Shown one piece after another: positions 1-12,307 of a stretch of 64,000 nt of DNA. Origin of the DNA: Chrysemys picta bellii (Eukaryota > Chordata > Testudines > Emydidae); the NCBI RefSeq assembly GCF_011386835.1, contig NC_088791.1:26014998-26078997 (forward strand), in the 5' to 3' direction. The position numbers and the translations under genes were made by a program. Each line of letters starts with the position of its first letter. Position 1 is the first letter of the stretch. Under the pieces are notes generated by a model. It saw nothing but the letters and a program-made list of their open reading frames with translations, was not told where the DNA came from and ran no database searches.

Positions 1-304
1 CACCTTTCCACTGGAGGGTTCCAGAAATGTTTAGAAACTTTAAAAGGACACTTCCAACTCCATGCAATAATGGAATAAGAATCTTGGAGAGAGTATCTAT
101 TCAGGATTACTTAATTTTGAAGAATATTAACTGTAATTATCTTGTCAATTTAGGCAAAAAAATTACAAAAAATATCCACATGCATTATCCAGTAAATTAT
201 TAGAAAGCATAGTTGTGAGTAAATATTTGGATGCTACAAAATGGCTTGGAATTTCTTGCCAACTTTAAACACATAGTAAACCATGAACCTTTCCCATAAC
301 TTAC

Positions 305-357
305 ATTTAATCCTTGGCATTCAGAGACATTCAAATCTTGCAAATTTTTACATTCAC
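305..357 (-). CDS. FBXL13: FBXL13 internal exon, leucine-rich repeat start (53 bp)
   Basis: On the minus strand a TTTTATTTTAG acceptor precedes this block and a GTAAGT donor follows it at 304-299. It continues the exon at 31989-32124 exactly in phase: the A left over there plus GT here makes a serine codon. The peptide across and after the junction contains ECKNLQDLNVSEC, a cysteine-containing leucine-rich repeat as in F-box/LRR (FBXL) proteins, and it matches the FBXL13 segment CRNLQELNVSDC as I remember it from human. The exon ends in phase 0, so the next exon, which should carry the following LRRs, lies beyond the left edge. The 31.6-kb intron upstream of this exon contains LRRC17 on the opposite strand. 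Identification rests on phase, splice sites and remembered homology; no search was run. Confidence 0.88.
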
Positions 358-409
358 CTAAAATAAAAGATAGACTTAATATTAGAGTTAAAGATTAATG
401 GTTGGAATT

Positions 410-500
410 TCCTAGATCAGACCAGCAGTCCATCTACCTCAGTGTCCTGTCCCTGACAATGGCCAGTACAAGATGATTCAGTGGAAAGTCCAAGAAACCA
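410..500 (-). mobile_element. CR1 LINE 3' tail fragment
   Basis: The + strand reads as the reverse complement of a CR1 3' end: CAGACCAGCAGTCCATCTAC, then a diverged TATCCTGTC-like block and a GGCCAGT block. It matches the tail of the full CR1 at 45060-45170 in the opposite orientation. Old and diverged. Confidence 0.6.
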
Positions 501-649
501 GGCAGAAGACAATTATGGAATAACTTACTCATCAGAAAAGTTGTTTTCAGCCCCCTATCACTTAGTGGCTGGTTTATGTCCTGAGGCATGATGATTCATG
601 TCCCATACTACATTAAAAAAATATGTTAAAAGAATGATAAGCTTATAAA

Positions 650-760
650 GACAAGGACTCAAAAGTTAGGAAATGCCAGAATTAAGGTTGCCCATCCAAT
701 CTTAATTCAGCTCTCTTCTCTTGTGTGTATGCATTATGATACAATATTTAACTACACGAT
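650..760. repeat. Unclassified dispersed repeat, copy 1
   Basis: Shares the block CAAAAGTTAGGAAATGCCAG and the following AAGGTTGCCCAT-type sequence with copies near 23705-23800 and 29270-30230. I do not recognise the family. Confidence 0.55.
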
Positions 761-2976
761 TATATACTATGTTTTCCACAGGAAATTGAGAGCACATGGA
801 AATAGTCTCCCTGCTCTCAGAGCCTCAGACCACAGCGGCCCCTGGCAGCCAGAAGGAGCAATTGCAGAGAAAGTCCTCCTCATCCCCTATGCCATGGAAT
901 CTTCAGAGAATTTAGCCGCCAAACTCTAACAAATCTCTATTAAGAATGTGTGAACTATGATTTTTTCAGAGGCTTATAATTTGGCCAAAATCAGGTTGAT
1001 TTTCACAGGAGCAGCAAAAGGCATATTTCTGATACAAAGACAACTCTCCTGCCAAATTTCAAGTCCCTGGTCCAAAGCATGGAGTTGCTAGAGCTTCTCA
1101 ATTAAATAATTGTAAGATTTTTTTCAACAAGGGCAAATTATGTATTTTTCTTTGTTCTCGTTCTCAGAAACGGCTGATCTGATTCTGATTTTTTAAAAAC
1201 ATAAATAAATAAATTCAGCCTGAGGCAGACACTTGATGTGGGAGATTCAATATGAGATGTTTATATTGATCACAAGAAATATTTTGAAAATCTTTTAAAT
1301 AATTATTCTCATATAACACATCTGAAAAAGGGGCCGCCAAACATATGCTTTTACCTGCAGTCAAAAATTAATCCAACATTACATCTCTACATTCCTTTCT
1401 ATGAAAACAATGACTTTAACTAAAGTCTTGGTATACTATCTTACTAAAAGTTCTTTGAAAGAAAAAACACAATGCTGTTAAGAGGGACCTGCCAACTCAA
1501 AAGATTCCATCCAGTTAAAATTAGCTCCATGATTGGTAGGCTACAGGAATGTCATGCCACTTCTATGCCTCCCTATATCCCCATCCTAAAACCACAATAC
1601 ACCTCGCCTCTACAGATAGTAGAGGGGAAAACAGAACCTGAACTAAGGTATGCTGATACTTCATATTAGTTGCCATCGTTGGCTACAGAATCTAAGCCTT
1701 TTTTTTTTAAATTAAATCTCTAGCCTTTATGGTTGCAAAGAATCTTCTAAATGGGAACTGAGTGTAAACTGATGCAGTGACATCTCCTTGAGTCTGCAGA
1801 CAGTCTGAAAAAAATATCTCTGAGCAGTGTGAACTGTTCCACTTCATCTAAACGGAGTGTTAACTCGGAAGCCTAATTAAAACAATTAAAATGTCAACAT
1901 TTGACATACAGGACAAGAAAGAGAAAGCATCATGTCAGGAAGAGCTGCACAATCTATTGAGAATAGTATCTCCTGTTGGTGCCATGACAGAGTGAAGCTT
2001 AGCATGTGGGCAGAGCTTAGTACCACTACTGTTTTTCCCCCAGTTCAGTCCTAGGGGACTGGAGGGAAATAGAGTACTTAGATAAATCACATTTCTTAGC
2101 TATCTTCCCCCAGATTCTTCTTTTGTCCATTTAGGACTTCCCTGGGATTTGCCAGTATCAGAGACCTTCTGGAGCTTGTGTAGCTCAGTTCCAAATAATA
2201 GAGAGCATCCCAGTTGTAATGGCCATGATTAGAACAATCAGTCAGAGTTAGGGTTTCCAATATTGTATTTAAAAATACAGGACAAACTTCAGATGTCCCC
2301 AATCTTGACTTGAACCTCTGGGGACAAGTTCCTTTCCCTCCACCCCCATGCTTCCTAGAGTTTCTCTCTCTCCAGCTCTGGATACAGCAGAGAACCCAGG
2401 GCCTCAGATGCTGAGCCAGGAGCTGCTGAGATTCCTGTTCAGGTTCTGCTTGGGTGCCAGGAGCTGAGTTGGAGGCTACAATTGCTTGTCTTTGCCTGCT
2501 ACAGTGCTGTGCACCCTGTTGGGGATGTTGGCAGAGACTCAGCGCACTAGGAGGCTACACCTGGGAGTACTGACCCCCCCTGCCAGATAGAGCCCCTTCC
2601 TGATCCTGGCCCTTCAGTACAGGTCCGGGGCACATATCCCCATCCACTTGCCCTGCCAGATGGAGCTTGAGCAGGGAAAGCAGATGGGGCTGCACTCAAG
2701 AGCTGAGGAGAGGAACCTGTCCGGGGGGAAGGAGGAGGGAGCAGTACTCATGGGTGCATCTTTCCACTCCCCTCCCAATCCTGGCCCTTGAGCATGGCCC
2801 CATCTGCTTTCCCCACGCAGCACTGAAGGGCCAGGGATGAAAGTGGAAAGATGTCCCCATGAGTACTGTCCCACTGCTGTTGAAATATGGGATAAAAAGC
2901 GTTCCATACTGATTTAGTATGGGACAGGCAATTTTCTATTTAAATTAGGGAGGTACCTTGTAATATGGGACTGCTG

Positions 2977-3183
2977 CAGGGCTGGCTCCAGGCACCAGCT
3001 TGGGAAGCAGGTGCTTAGGGCGGCCACTCCGGAGAGGGGCGGCAGGTCCAGCTATTCGGCGGGCGGTCCCTCACTCCCGCTCGGAGCAAAGAACCGCTCG
3101 CCGAAGTGCCGCCGCAGATCGCGATCGCGGCTTTTTTTTTTTTTTGGCTGCTTGGGGCGACCAAAACCCTGGAGCCGGCCCTG
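2977..3183 (+). mobile_element. Non-autonomous hAT-type element, CAGGGCCGG family, copy 1
   Basis: Starts CAGGGCTGGCTCCAGG and ends CTGGAGCCGGCCCTG, terminal inverted repeats of about 16 bp. It is flanked by the perfect 8-bp duplication GACTGCTG (2969-2976 and 3184-3191), the hAT hallmark. The interior is CpG-rich with GCGATCGCG and a T tract. Same family as 8204-8429 and 39982-40186. No coding capacity. Confidence 0.9.
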
Positions 3184-4723
3184 GACTGCTGGCAACCCCA
3201 TTCAGAGTGAACAACATCTGATTCCCAAAAACTAATACATAAAATGCCTTTTATTTTTCACAGAATGTAATGGACAAAAGCAGTAATTATAATTAGAGCC
3301 TTATGTATTTCACAAATGCAAAATAAAGAAATAAAACAAAAATGAACAGTAAATGGACATAAAATGAAACTCAGCCTGCAGCGGCAGCTCCTGCCCCCTG
3401 GGGTTGGGCCCAGCTCCCTAATCTAGGTGCTGTGACCTGGCACACGAGGTCACAACGCTTCTCAGCTTTGGCCTGGCCACACCTCCATCATAATGGGAAG
3501 GCAGGTTGGTCAAATTTGGAATTGCAGTGCCACTCACTCAAATTTGGCCCAGTTGCCCCCTCTCATCAAGACAGAGGAGCCAAACCTGAGTGTACTGTAA
3601 CCTCAAGGGCCAGCTGGAGTGGGGAGCCGGGTCTTGCCCTGCAGAACAGGAGCTGCTGTTCCAGTGTGAATATGGGGCTGGCTTACTCTATAGCTTCCCC
3701 CGCAGGGTCTCCCACCCTTCAGGGGCAGGACCTTGACTTTCTCATGGAAGAGAGGCTAATGGGGGGAGGGTTGGGGCTCAGTGGGGGAGGAGGATAGGAG
3801 AGGTGTCCCTGGGACTAATGGGGGATGGGGTTATGGTGCACAGTGGGGGAGGGAAAATATTTAAGTGATGGGGAGGGGTTTCTGGGGCTTGGGGCGATTG
3901 AGGTTCAATGTGAGAGAGAGACTATATAAGGGGACATAGAGAAACCTGGGGATACAGAGGGGGATTGGGGTGGGGGGACTGGTGAAGGAAGTCAGAGGGG
4001 TTGGGAAGATCCAGGCTGTTCCATGAGGTTTGTGTCTCTGAGTGGGCATGGAGAAGTGGGAGTTATTTGGAAGCTGTAGTAGTAGGTAAATTTCAAGGGG
4101 GGAACCCTAAGGAGCTGTCTGAGGTATTTTGAGGTGGCTAACTGTCGTGGGGGTTGGTGAGTTTCTCAAGGCATAGAATAATGTTAATAAATGATGTTGT
4201 ATAGATAAACTGGGATTTATACACTGTTTTGATTTATATATGGTCATGTGACATATTTTATTAATATAAATGTAATAAAAAGAAATAAAACAACATTTTA
4301 TTGGATAAAACAAAACAGAAATTCACAAAAAATGATAAAAAATAAAAAGAATTTCACAGGGCTCTAGTTATAATGTTCATTTTTTAAAGATGTTTATGTG
4401 TTTTACTAGAATGTTGATATAAGGAGAGAGCTGGCAGGTGCAGAAATAAAATGGAGAAGCCATTCAGAGGCTTTGCCAACAAAATAATTATATCTAGGAG
4501 CAGCATAAATCTTTTTTATTTTAGCAAGAAACAACTAAATTATACTTTTAAAGACAACCTTTTTCATTTTCTATTATAAAACGAAGTTTCAAACTTTAGA
4601 TTTCTGATCCAAATAAAGAAATATTACAAATAGGTCAGTGATAACGAGACAGCGACTTATTCTATCCTTTAAAGACCGTGCTTTTTGGGTGCATCATCAT
4701 TAGCAAAAAAGGAGAGTTCTTCA

Positions 4724-4915
4724 CTCGAGTTAACTAGCACAAGGTAAATCTTATTGAAGACAAGACAGTTTGTAGTTCTCACATGAGTTAGCAGGTCAAG
4801 GTAAATTACAGGCTTTCCCATAGTCTTCATCTTCACCTGCTAACTCATGTATAAACTACAAACTGCCTTCAATATAATTTCACCTCATGTTAGTTAACTT
4901 GAGTTAAGAACACAC
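4724..4915. repeat. Palindromic MITE-like element
   Basis: The outer arms GAGTTAACTAGCACAAGGTA and its imperfect complement near 4880-4910 pair. The inner arms AGTTTGTAGTTCTCACATGA and the complement near 4838-4866 also pair. Together they fold into a hairpin about 190 bp long. The CTCGAGTTA motif also occurs in the element at 28180-28570. The superfamily is not known to me. Confidence 0.6.
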
Positions 4916-5828
4916 CTTTTTCCTAGTGAAGACAAGGCCTTTGAAACCACAATGATGGTTTAGTGGTACACAAAACTACCATATAATGGTATGTGTTGAA
5001 AACTGGGATTTGTTCAAAGTTCTCAGACCAACAAGGACTCTGCATCCTGCAGAGACATCATGCACAGGCCAAGGGAATCATGCACTGCCCTGCAGCTGAC
5101 TCATAAACAATACTGAACAGGATCCAGAGGGAGTCACATCCGGCCCTCTTTGGCCAGCAAACAGCTGGAATCATGTAAGAGGAGTAAACGGCAGATAATG
5201 AGACTTCAGGGTTTAACAAGTCCCTGCCAAAATAGAATTTTATGACCATATTGTATACTTGGTACACAGCCCTGAGTAGGGACATATAAAGCTGCATCAC
5301 CCCAAAGGGAACTCCAGGAGGGATTATACCTCCACAGAACACAGGAGGAATGCACATGCTTTACCATCCCTTAAGAATGAGGGCATTCTCCACTCTCCCC
5401 AGCTGGCCAGTTCCTCTGGGATGATTTGCACTCTTTGTGTGCTAGGAGGGGAGAGTCCTTGCATGCCCATGATACCAGGGACTGGGACTGTGCTTGATTC
5501 TTCTGCAGAGGGCACAATGGGGCAAAGGAATCCTTGTGCCCTTCCCCTGAAACTGTATGTGCACCTAAACGAAAGCCAGCTAGAATCTAGCCCTGTATTT
5601 TGACAGCTTGCTAAATTTAATCTAAAGCGAATGAAAGTGGATCATCGAGAGCGTGAAAACATCTAAACAATAAGAAGTGACCTTAATGTCCCTGTCTGAG
5701 AAATTTTCAAGTTCTGAGTGAACCTAGTGTGCTGGTTGAACCACTTTGTAATGGTTCATTTTAAGTACCAGTCTCTGTGAAAATGTCTATTTTACACTTT
5801 CTAATATTCCACTTTTCTTCCTACACAG

Positions 5829-5955
5829 GGATTCCACATCCACCAGCTGTACCTCCTCGATTCAGAACAATATTAGCTCCAAACTCATATTTCAAAGGAA
5901 TACTTTGACTGTTCCAGCTGTCACAGAAAGTAATTGGGGCCAACTGGATGTCAGA
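5829..5955 (+). other. LRRC17: LRRC17 5' untranslated part of first coding exon
   Basis: A pyrimidine-rich acceptor (TTCTTCCTACACAG) ends at 5828, so transcription must start in an upstream non-coding exon that I could not locate. The leader from 5829 to 5955 contains a single ATG, at 5948, which opens a three-codon upstream ORF (separate entry). No in-frame ATG precedes 5956. The reading frame is open back to about 5905, but without an ATG. Confidence 0.7.
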
Positions 5956-5959
5956 ATGA
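5948..5959 (+). promoter_or_regulatory. LRRC17: LRRC17 upstream ORF overlapping the start codon
   Basis: ATGTCAGAATGA encodes Met-Ser-Glu-stop. Its TGA (5957-5959) overlaps the LRRC17 start ATG (5956-5958) as ATGA. The upstream ATG has T at -3, a weak context; the main ATG has A at -3. Such overlaps are known to allow leaky scanning or termination-reinitiation. Any effect on LRRC17 translation is inference. Confidence 0.6.
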
Positions 5960-6721
5960 AAGTGGTTACTATTATAATACTACTTTTCTTTTGTAAAGCA
6001 GCCTACTTTAGGAAGACAAGGAATGGGAGTTTGAGAAACAAAGCAAATAATGGAAGGACAAACAGCTTAAGAAAAGCATCTAGTACTGTTAAGCGTTATG
6101 CCCCAGGCCTCCCCTGTGATGTATATACTTATCTTCATGAGAAATACTTAGATTGCCAAGAAAGAAAACTGACTTTTGTGTCTCCTGATTGGCCTGAGGA
6201 TTTAAGACACATGCTGCTAGCAAGAAATAGGATTCGCAAACTGAAGAATAATATGTTTTCCAAGTATAAAACATTAAAAAGTCTGGATTTACAACAGAAT
6301 GATATATCAAAAATTGGAAGTGAGGCTTTTTTTGGTTTAAACAAACTTACCACACTCTTACTTCAGCATAACCAGATTAAGATTTTATCAGAGGAAGTTT
6401 TTATTTATATGCCCCTTCTAAACTACCTGCGTCTTTATGATAATCCTTGGCATTGCACCTGTGAGATGGAAACTCTTATTACGATGTTGCAGGTTCCAAC
6501 AAACAGGAACTTGGGAAATTATGCCAAGTGTGTACACCCAATAGAACTGAAAGATCAAAAGCTAAAGCAGATAAAAGCTGAACGTCTATGTACTGAAGAG
6601 GAAAGACTGGACACCAAAAATATAGCAGCAGCAAAGCCAAAAGTTGTCAAACCAGAATTTGATTCCTCTCTTTGTCATATTTATGTATTTCCCATGCAAA
6701 CATTGGATTGCAAAAGAAAAG
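5956..6721 (+). CDS. LRRC17: LRRC17 coding exon 1 (residues 1-255)
   Basis: Encodes the N-terminal 255 residues of leucine-rich repeat-containing protein 17, a secreted LRR protein described in mammals as a negative regulator of RANKL-driven osteoclast formation. Start chosen at the ATG giving MKVVTIIILLFFCKAA, a signal peptide closely matching the known N-terminus. Then a basic linker with a KR site (46-47), an LRRNT-type cysteine cap (GLPCDVYTYL at 51-60, YLDC at 64-67), LRRs at about 84-160 (LKSLDLQQNDISKI, LTTLLLQHNQIKIL), and a first LRRCT cap (NPWHCTCE at 163-170, later cysteines at 192 and 212). A second cap (C240, C252) starts the second LRR block. Donor AAAAG|GTTTGT; the exon ends one base into a codon. 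No frameshift or stop interrupts it. Confidence 0.96.
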
Positions 6722-6919
6722 GTTTGTTTACTTATTTTTAATTCAGTGACAAAGTTTAATGTTCTTGCTCCTTTGCTGTTATATTTCTTCTCTTGTTAAG
6801 TAGGTTATGGAAAATCAGTACAGTTCTAGAAATTTTTTGCTTTATTTTTTTTTAAATAGTACTAACAAATTCTTTGTTCTTGTGATTATAAAGAGTGTAA
6901 TTGCAGTATTTCATCTCCA

Positions 6920-7065
6920 TTTTAGAGCCCAATTCTGCAAAAACTCCTGCATGTATTTAATTTTATTAGCATGAATACTCCAACTGAAATCAATAGGAGT
7001 GCTCCCAGTAACAAAGTTAAGCACATACTTAAATTATTGTAGCAGCAGAGCCTAGTTTTGACTGG
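6920..7065. repeat. Old sauropsid dispersed repeat
   Basis: Contains AGCCCAATTCTGCAAAAACT, a GAAATCAATAGGAGT block and a GTTAAGCACATACTTAA block. It resembles the AATGGGACTACTCA-type palindromic repeat common in turtles and crocodilians. Similar remnants are at about 11893-11990, 32305-32360, 33530-33605, 35395-35570, 39005-39075 and 39240-39400. Confidence 0.5.
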
Positions 7066-7873
7066 TTTTACTCCAATAAAGCTACTTTTACATATGCCAA
7101 TAAATCTATAAACGAAATTATAGTTGATTCAAAGTGACTGCACTGACAGAGGGAAGAGCACAGGAAGCTCTTCCCCCTGTTCCAGTGCACAAGGGTAGCC
7201 ATAATTTGATAGCAGGGAGCTGCCGGCAGCACTCAGAGGCCCCAGAAAGGGCCCAGCTGAATGGAAAGACATTGTCGTCCCACCCTCTGTGTACCAGGTT
7301 TCCTGCATAGTGGAAAGTACCAGCTGTTCTTTTTGAACAGCTGTAGCAAGGGTACTCTCCCTGTTCTTCCTCCCAGTGCCCAGGAGGCATTTCAAAGTCA
7401 TATGCTTCCAGGTACTGCTACTAGGAAGAGTGGTTCCTCCCTTCCCTAAATTCATCTCAGGGTCTTAGGAGCCATAACTGAACCCTAAGAGTAAATAGTT
7501 GCCCATCTGGGAGATGTGGACATATAAGTACAGGTTTGTCTATGCTTTTTATTTCCCATATTTTATCCCATGAGAACTACCAAAGAAAAACTAAAAAAAT
7601 TTCTGATGAGAACTGTTCTCTGGTTACACCCATTGCAAACTGCATTCAGTTCATGCTTCAACTTTACAAAACATAAAATAAAAACAGTACAAAGATGTGG
7701 AAGTAGTCTACTTAGGGAGGATTTTGCCCAATTTTTGCAAATTACAACCTGTAGTGCCTGACCGTTGTACTATGTTAGCTATTTTTATCTCGTAATATGC
7801 TTGCCAAACTGCTGTGCTATTTTCTTCCATTTGCCTTACTGTGACTGTACATTTACAAAACTGCTTTTATTGT

Positions 7874-8020
7874 AAAAAGAATGAGGAGTACTTGTGGCAC
7901 CAGAAGTGGGTTTTAGCCCACGAAAGTTTATGCCCAAATAAATTTGTTAGTCTCTAAGGTGCCACAAGTACTCCTCGTACTTTCTGCTGATACAGACTAA
8001 CACAGCTACCACTCTGAAAC
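7874..8020 (+). mobile_element. Penelope-like element 3' end with inverted arm
   Basis: Ends in the typical tail with CGAAAGTTTATGCCCAAAT, TTGTTAGTCTCTAAGGTGCC and a final CAGACTAACACAGC block. The left edge starts with an inverted copy of the GTGCCACAAGTACTCCT part. Flanked by the exact 13-bp duplication CTGCTTTTATTGT (7861-7873 and 8021-8033). Confidence 0.85.
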
Positions 8021-8203
8021 CTGCTTTTATTGTGTTCCTGTCCCCTACCCTTGATTCCAGGGAGGCTCTGTCTTTGCTACTCTCTGTGTCAGCTAGAAGA
8101 AGGATAGACAAGCTCAGAAGTCAGTATGAGGAGACAAGAAATGTACATAAATTAAAGGCTTCAGTCTGTGACCACCTGGTGTACACAATCTGTATGTCAT
8201 GTG

Positions 8204-8429
8204 CAGGGCCGGCTCCAGGCACCAGCCTGGCAAGCAGGTGCTTGGGGCGGCCACTCCGGAGAGGGGCGGCACGTCCAGCTATTCGGCGGCAATTCGGCGG
8301 ACAGTCCCTCACTCCCGCTCGGAGCGAAGGACCTCCCGCTGAATTACCACCGGAGATCGCGATCGCAGCTTTTTTGTTTATTTGTTTGTTTGGCTGCTTG
8401 GGGCGGCCAAAACCCTGGAGCCGGCCCTG
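8204..8429 (+). mobile_element. Non-autonomous hAT-type element, CAGGGCCGG family, copy 2
   Basis: Terminal inverted repeats CAGGGCCGGCTCCAGG and CCTGGAGCCGGCCCTG. Exact 8-bp target duplication GTCATGTG at 8196-8203 and 8430-8437. The interior matches copy 1, including CACTCCCGCTCGGAGC and the GCGATCGC plus T tract. It lies in LRRC17 intron 1. Confidence 0.93.
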
Positions 8430-9079
8430 GTCATGTGAGAAATCTTCTGTCCTCCTACCTCCTTTTCCCCAGTGCTCATTCCTGTTCTTCTTCCTCCTCC
8501 CTCCCCCACTCTTTCCCTATAAGGCTACTTCCTCCTTTTGATTTTCCCTATTACCCTTTCCTCCTGGCTTACTTTTATTCATTTCTTACTTGCCCTTGCA
8601 GTATAAGATATCACAGGGTCATCACTGTGCCATCATTACCCCTTAAGGCTCCAGTAAACATTACTACTGAACAAAGACAGGCACCTGATATAAATATACA
8701 AATATAAGGAATTCAGAGTGAATGTGAATTTCCAGGCTGATACTTTAGGCCACAGCATCCTCTCTGTATAAGTCATGCAGAGGGGAGCAAATTTGATTTG
8801 AGCTGATTTTATCTGAGTTGAGTATCTGCTTGAATAGACTCAAAATTCTTAGGAACGGGAGAATACAGGCACCAGGGCAGTGTGACTTCTTCCTTCAAGC
8901 TGCCTGAAGCCTCTCAGTATGGTCAACTCTTGGTTGGGGTTTCATGGGCTTTTTTGGCTATTTAAAAATGTGTGTTATTATATCCGCCCCCATAAGGATG
9001 TAGTAGAGGTACACGGAGCTGCTACTCCCACATACCCTCTAAGAGGCAACCACAAAGTTCCAGTGGATTTCTACCCAAA

Positions 9080-9560
9080 TGGTTAGTCAAATTCAGGGTC
9101 TTGTGGGTTGTTCCAGTTAGGATGAGAAATTGTTAATAGAGTCAGCTATTTCTTTAATGCAGGCTTGTTTATTTATAAAGAATGTACATAGCCCTGCTTC
9201 TCTGGACACAGGAGGAACTAAACAACAAGGGTCAGTTTCTTTGCTTAGGGTCCCAAGCCTCTTTAACCAGCACTTGACTCAGAAGCCACCTCTGTAGGCT
9301 TCTTTCAGATTCTCACACTGTGCTTGTCTAGGCTCCAGCTGTGTCCTTCTCTGTGTAATGTTTCCTGCTTCTCTTACTTAAACACACACTTATCCCTCTA
9401 GTCAGGCAATACCTAGCAAGCCCCTCTGCCCAGTTCATTCAAATTTCTGGGCAGCCTTGCATTTCTCTTTATTTTAATAGCAGACATCTGCCTATGATTT
9501 GGGTTTGGAGGCTGCTATTATTTCAGTCACTTTCTTACATTCATCCTAAATGAAAGACAG
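9080..9560. repeat. Unclassified dispersed repeat, possible LTR-derived
   Basis: Shares a diverged but collinear block with 27905-28160 (GTCTTGTGGGTT, CTTGTTTATTTA, AAGAATGTA, CTCTGGACACAGGAGG-like sequence). The later part (ATACCTAGCAAGCCCCTCTG) resembles a common turtle repeat of LTR type. The class is an inference. Confidence 0.5.
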
Positions 9561-11514
9561 AAGTTATGGCACAAACCCTAACAAGGTTTAACCCAAACAA
9601 CTTACAACAGATGGATAGGCTGACTAGCAATGCCAGGAGTGCTCCACACCCCAAAGAAGGCATGAATACATTAAATGAGGGAATGGACAGGTCTCTGCCC
9701 CTTAGAAAAGTGCCTTAAGGCCAATGATGGAGGAAACACATGATGGAGGAAGACTTTTTAAAATGTGTATAGGGTTTTTTTTCCTAAACAGCCACTCACC
9801 AAATCAGTGATATACTAGATTTGTCAACTTTTTAGAGTATAAAACTGAGATTCCTCCTGGTTGCAGCAACATGTCATCCTATGTGATTTTGCATTATGTT
9901 ATTGTAAAATAATCACAAGGTTCTTAGCTATCTAAGTATTTAGGTGGCCAGTGTTACCCAAGTCTTTCCTTTAAAAAACAACAAAAAATAAAACAAAACA
10001 AAACCCTTTGATGCATCAAGTCTCCAAATAAATTCTGTCTGTGGCTTCACAAGAAAATCAGGAGTCTCCAGACTGAACTGGGAGTGTTTGTTTCTATATG
10101 CTGACCTACTAGATTATAAAGGCTCCAGGTAGTGTCTTGCTTATTGTCTTTAGTGTAGGTCATTTCACAAGAGAAGGAGAGGTGATATCACGCATAGACA
10201 AATTACTGGTACCTGAAAGGTACTGCCTTCGGGTAGCTTTTCAAACAATAAGAGAAAGGACCTCATTATTTTGCTATACCAAATGGAAATAGGCCTACTT
10301 CATTTTTAACATCCCAACACATTTTAGATGCTTTTTGCAATAAACAAATGGCTAGAAAGTCCAGATCCCTCCCTTTCTAACCTCCCTTCTTGCTGTTATA
10401 TCCTCCTTTCCAAATTTCCCCCTACTCCATGCAAGGCTACTGGCAGGAGCAATATATTACCTTTTATCCTTAATTTTCAGATTTAAAGTTGAAATTTCCC
10501 TCACAGGTACTGAGAAAAGACTATATCATTACTTCACCCAAAGATCACAGAAAATAGCAGTCAGAGCAGGATTGACAGAGTCATATAAAAAAGGCATGAG
10601 GTTTACTTCAGATTGAATGGGTGCAGGTCACATTTGCAATAAATATGCACAATACTGTTAGGGTTTTGTTTTTGTTTTTCACTCTCTTTATCTCACTGAT
10701 TTTAAAGTTAGTACAGTTTGAACTCAGAAACAAACTGGTCCAGTGTCAAAGTATGATAAGAAAACATTTTTCCATGTAGATGATCAAATCTGAGTGGAAA
10801 TTTTGGAGAAATTACAAAATCCACTATAATATGGATCTTAAAATGCTATTAGAAATAATGATACTACAGTATCTCAATGGAACTAGATGAATAAGTCTGA
10901 TATGATACAGTTCTTCCATTAAACACTCAAAAGCAGTCTCTGGGAAACCATAAGAAGTAAGCTGAACCTCTGGGTTGATAAACCATTAAGAAAAGTAGTG
11001 ACACGGGGGCAGATCCTTAGCTAGTTATACTGTCAGAGCTCCAAAGTCTATGGAACTCTAACAGTTTACATCTGCTGAGGATCTGTCCCTAGGCATGCAC
11101 AGTGGCTACTTCTTAAACATCATCATGTCAGCCAAAACAAAATGTTTTTTCCCAAAAAACAGATACAGCTCTTGATAAAAATAGAAGTGCCTGCCAACAA
11201 AATTATATATTTTAAAAGTGCATCCACTAGCACTACTCGCTTTCTATGCCTCAAAGGCACATTGCTAAATCTTTTCTTGGGACACATTATTTCCTTCTCA
11301 CCCTATGTGGTGCATTAGGTGTTAAAGCCATTACTTTGGATCTTCCTTGTACAGCCTCCCCACAGCTTTTGGGGTACCATGTAGCCAGCCTGTGCCCCTT
11401 TGAGAGCAGGATTTGAAATTCTACCTGCTGCTTATGTAGGCTATGCAACGGACCTTAAAAGAAGTCAGGGAGTAAGAAGCCTGTCTAAGCAGAATTTAGC
11501 TCATTGAAGGAAGG

Positions 11515-11760
11515 ACACTCTAGTGCTTAGGGCACTAGCCCTGGACTTGGTAAATCCAAGCCCAATGTCCTTTTCTGACACAGACTTCCTATGTGACCTT
11601 GGGTAAATCACTTAGACTCTTTGTCACTTAGTTCCCAATCTGTAAAACAAGATTAATAGTACTTCCCTACCTCATAGTGGTGTTGTGAGGATAAATATAT
11701 TAAAGATTGTGAGGTGCTCAGGTAACATAGTAATGGTGAGCCATATATATGGCAAAGATA
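11515..11760 (+). mobile_element. MIR / CORE-SINE relic
   Basis: Contains the MIR-type run CTATGTGACCTTGGGTAAAT, then ACTTAG, CCCAATCTGTAAAAC and the GTTGTGAGGATAAAT block. These are well-known MIR consensus positions. A diverged relic. Confidence 0.75.
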
Positions 11761-12307
11761 TATATAAAAAACCTAGAAATGCCTCAGTACTTTACATAAG
11801 GGTAGTAACTATAGTATTTTCACTGCTGTTAATACTTAGAACACATCAACTTTTGGCAGTGTGAAACAAATGGTACAATACAGTATACTAGGGTCTGATT
11901 CTGGAACACTTTCTCACAGTGATGAACACCTACTCACATAAGTAGCTCCATTGGTTTCATTTAGGTGAGGAAGTGCACTACAATCAAGCCCTTAGTTTGT
12001 ATAGCATTTTTGTAACTGCATTATTCAGCTGTATACAAGTTAAAATAAAAATGTAAAGCATAGGAAGAGATATTACTATGTACTAGCATAAAGAAGAGAA
12101 ATTATTTCAGATGAAACGTAAAAATAGACAGTCATGTTAGGCTGTTCCAGTCAACAGGAGCTGCATGAGAAATAACTTTCCCATTAACAGTGTGAAAAGA
12201 CTGAGAATGGACCAAGGGTGGTCAGTGCTAGATGAACAGAAGGAGCAGGAAGGGAAGTAGAAAGATGCAAGATATATGAGGTATTTCTGTGTTTTCCCAG
12301 ATGCTTA

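Noticed and set aside
5905..5955. Upstream extension of the LRRC17 reading frame by 17 codons
   Set aside because: The extension would start at TTG, not ATG. The ATG at 5956 gives a proper signal peptide and the length expected for the family (441 residues).
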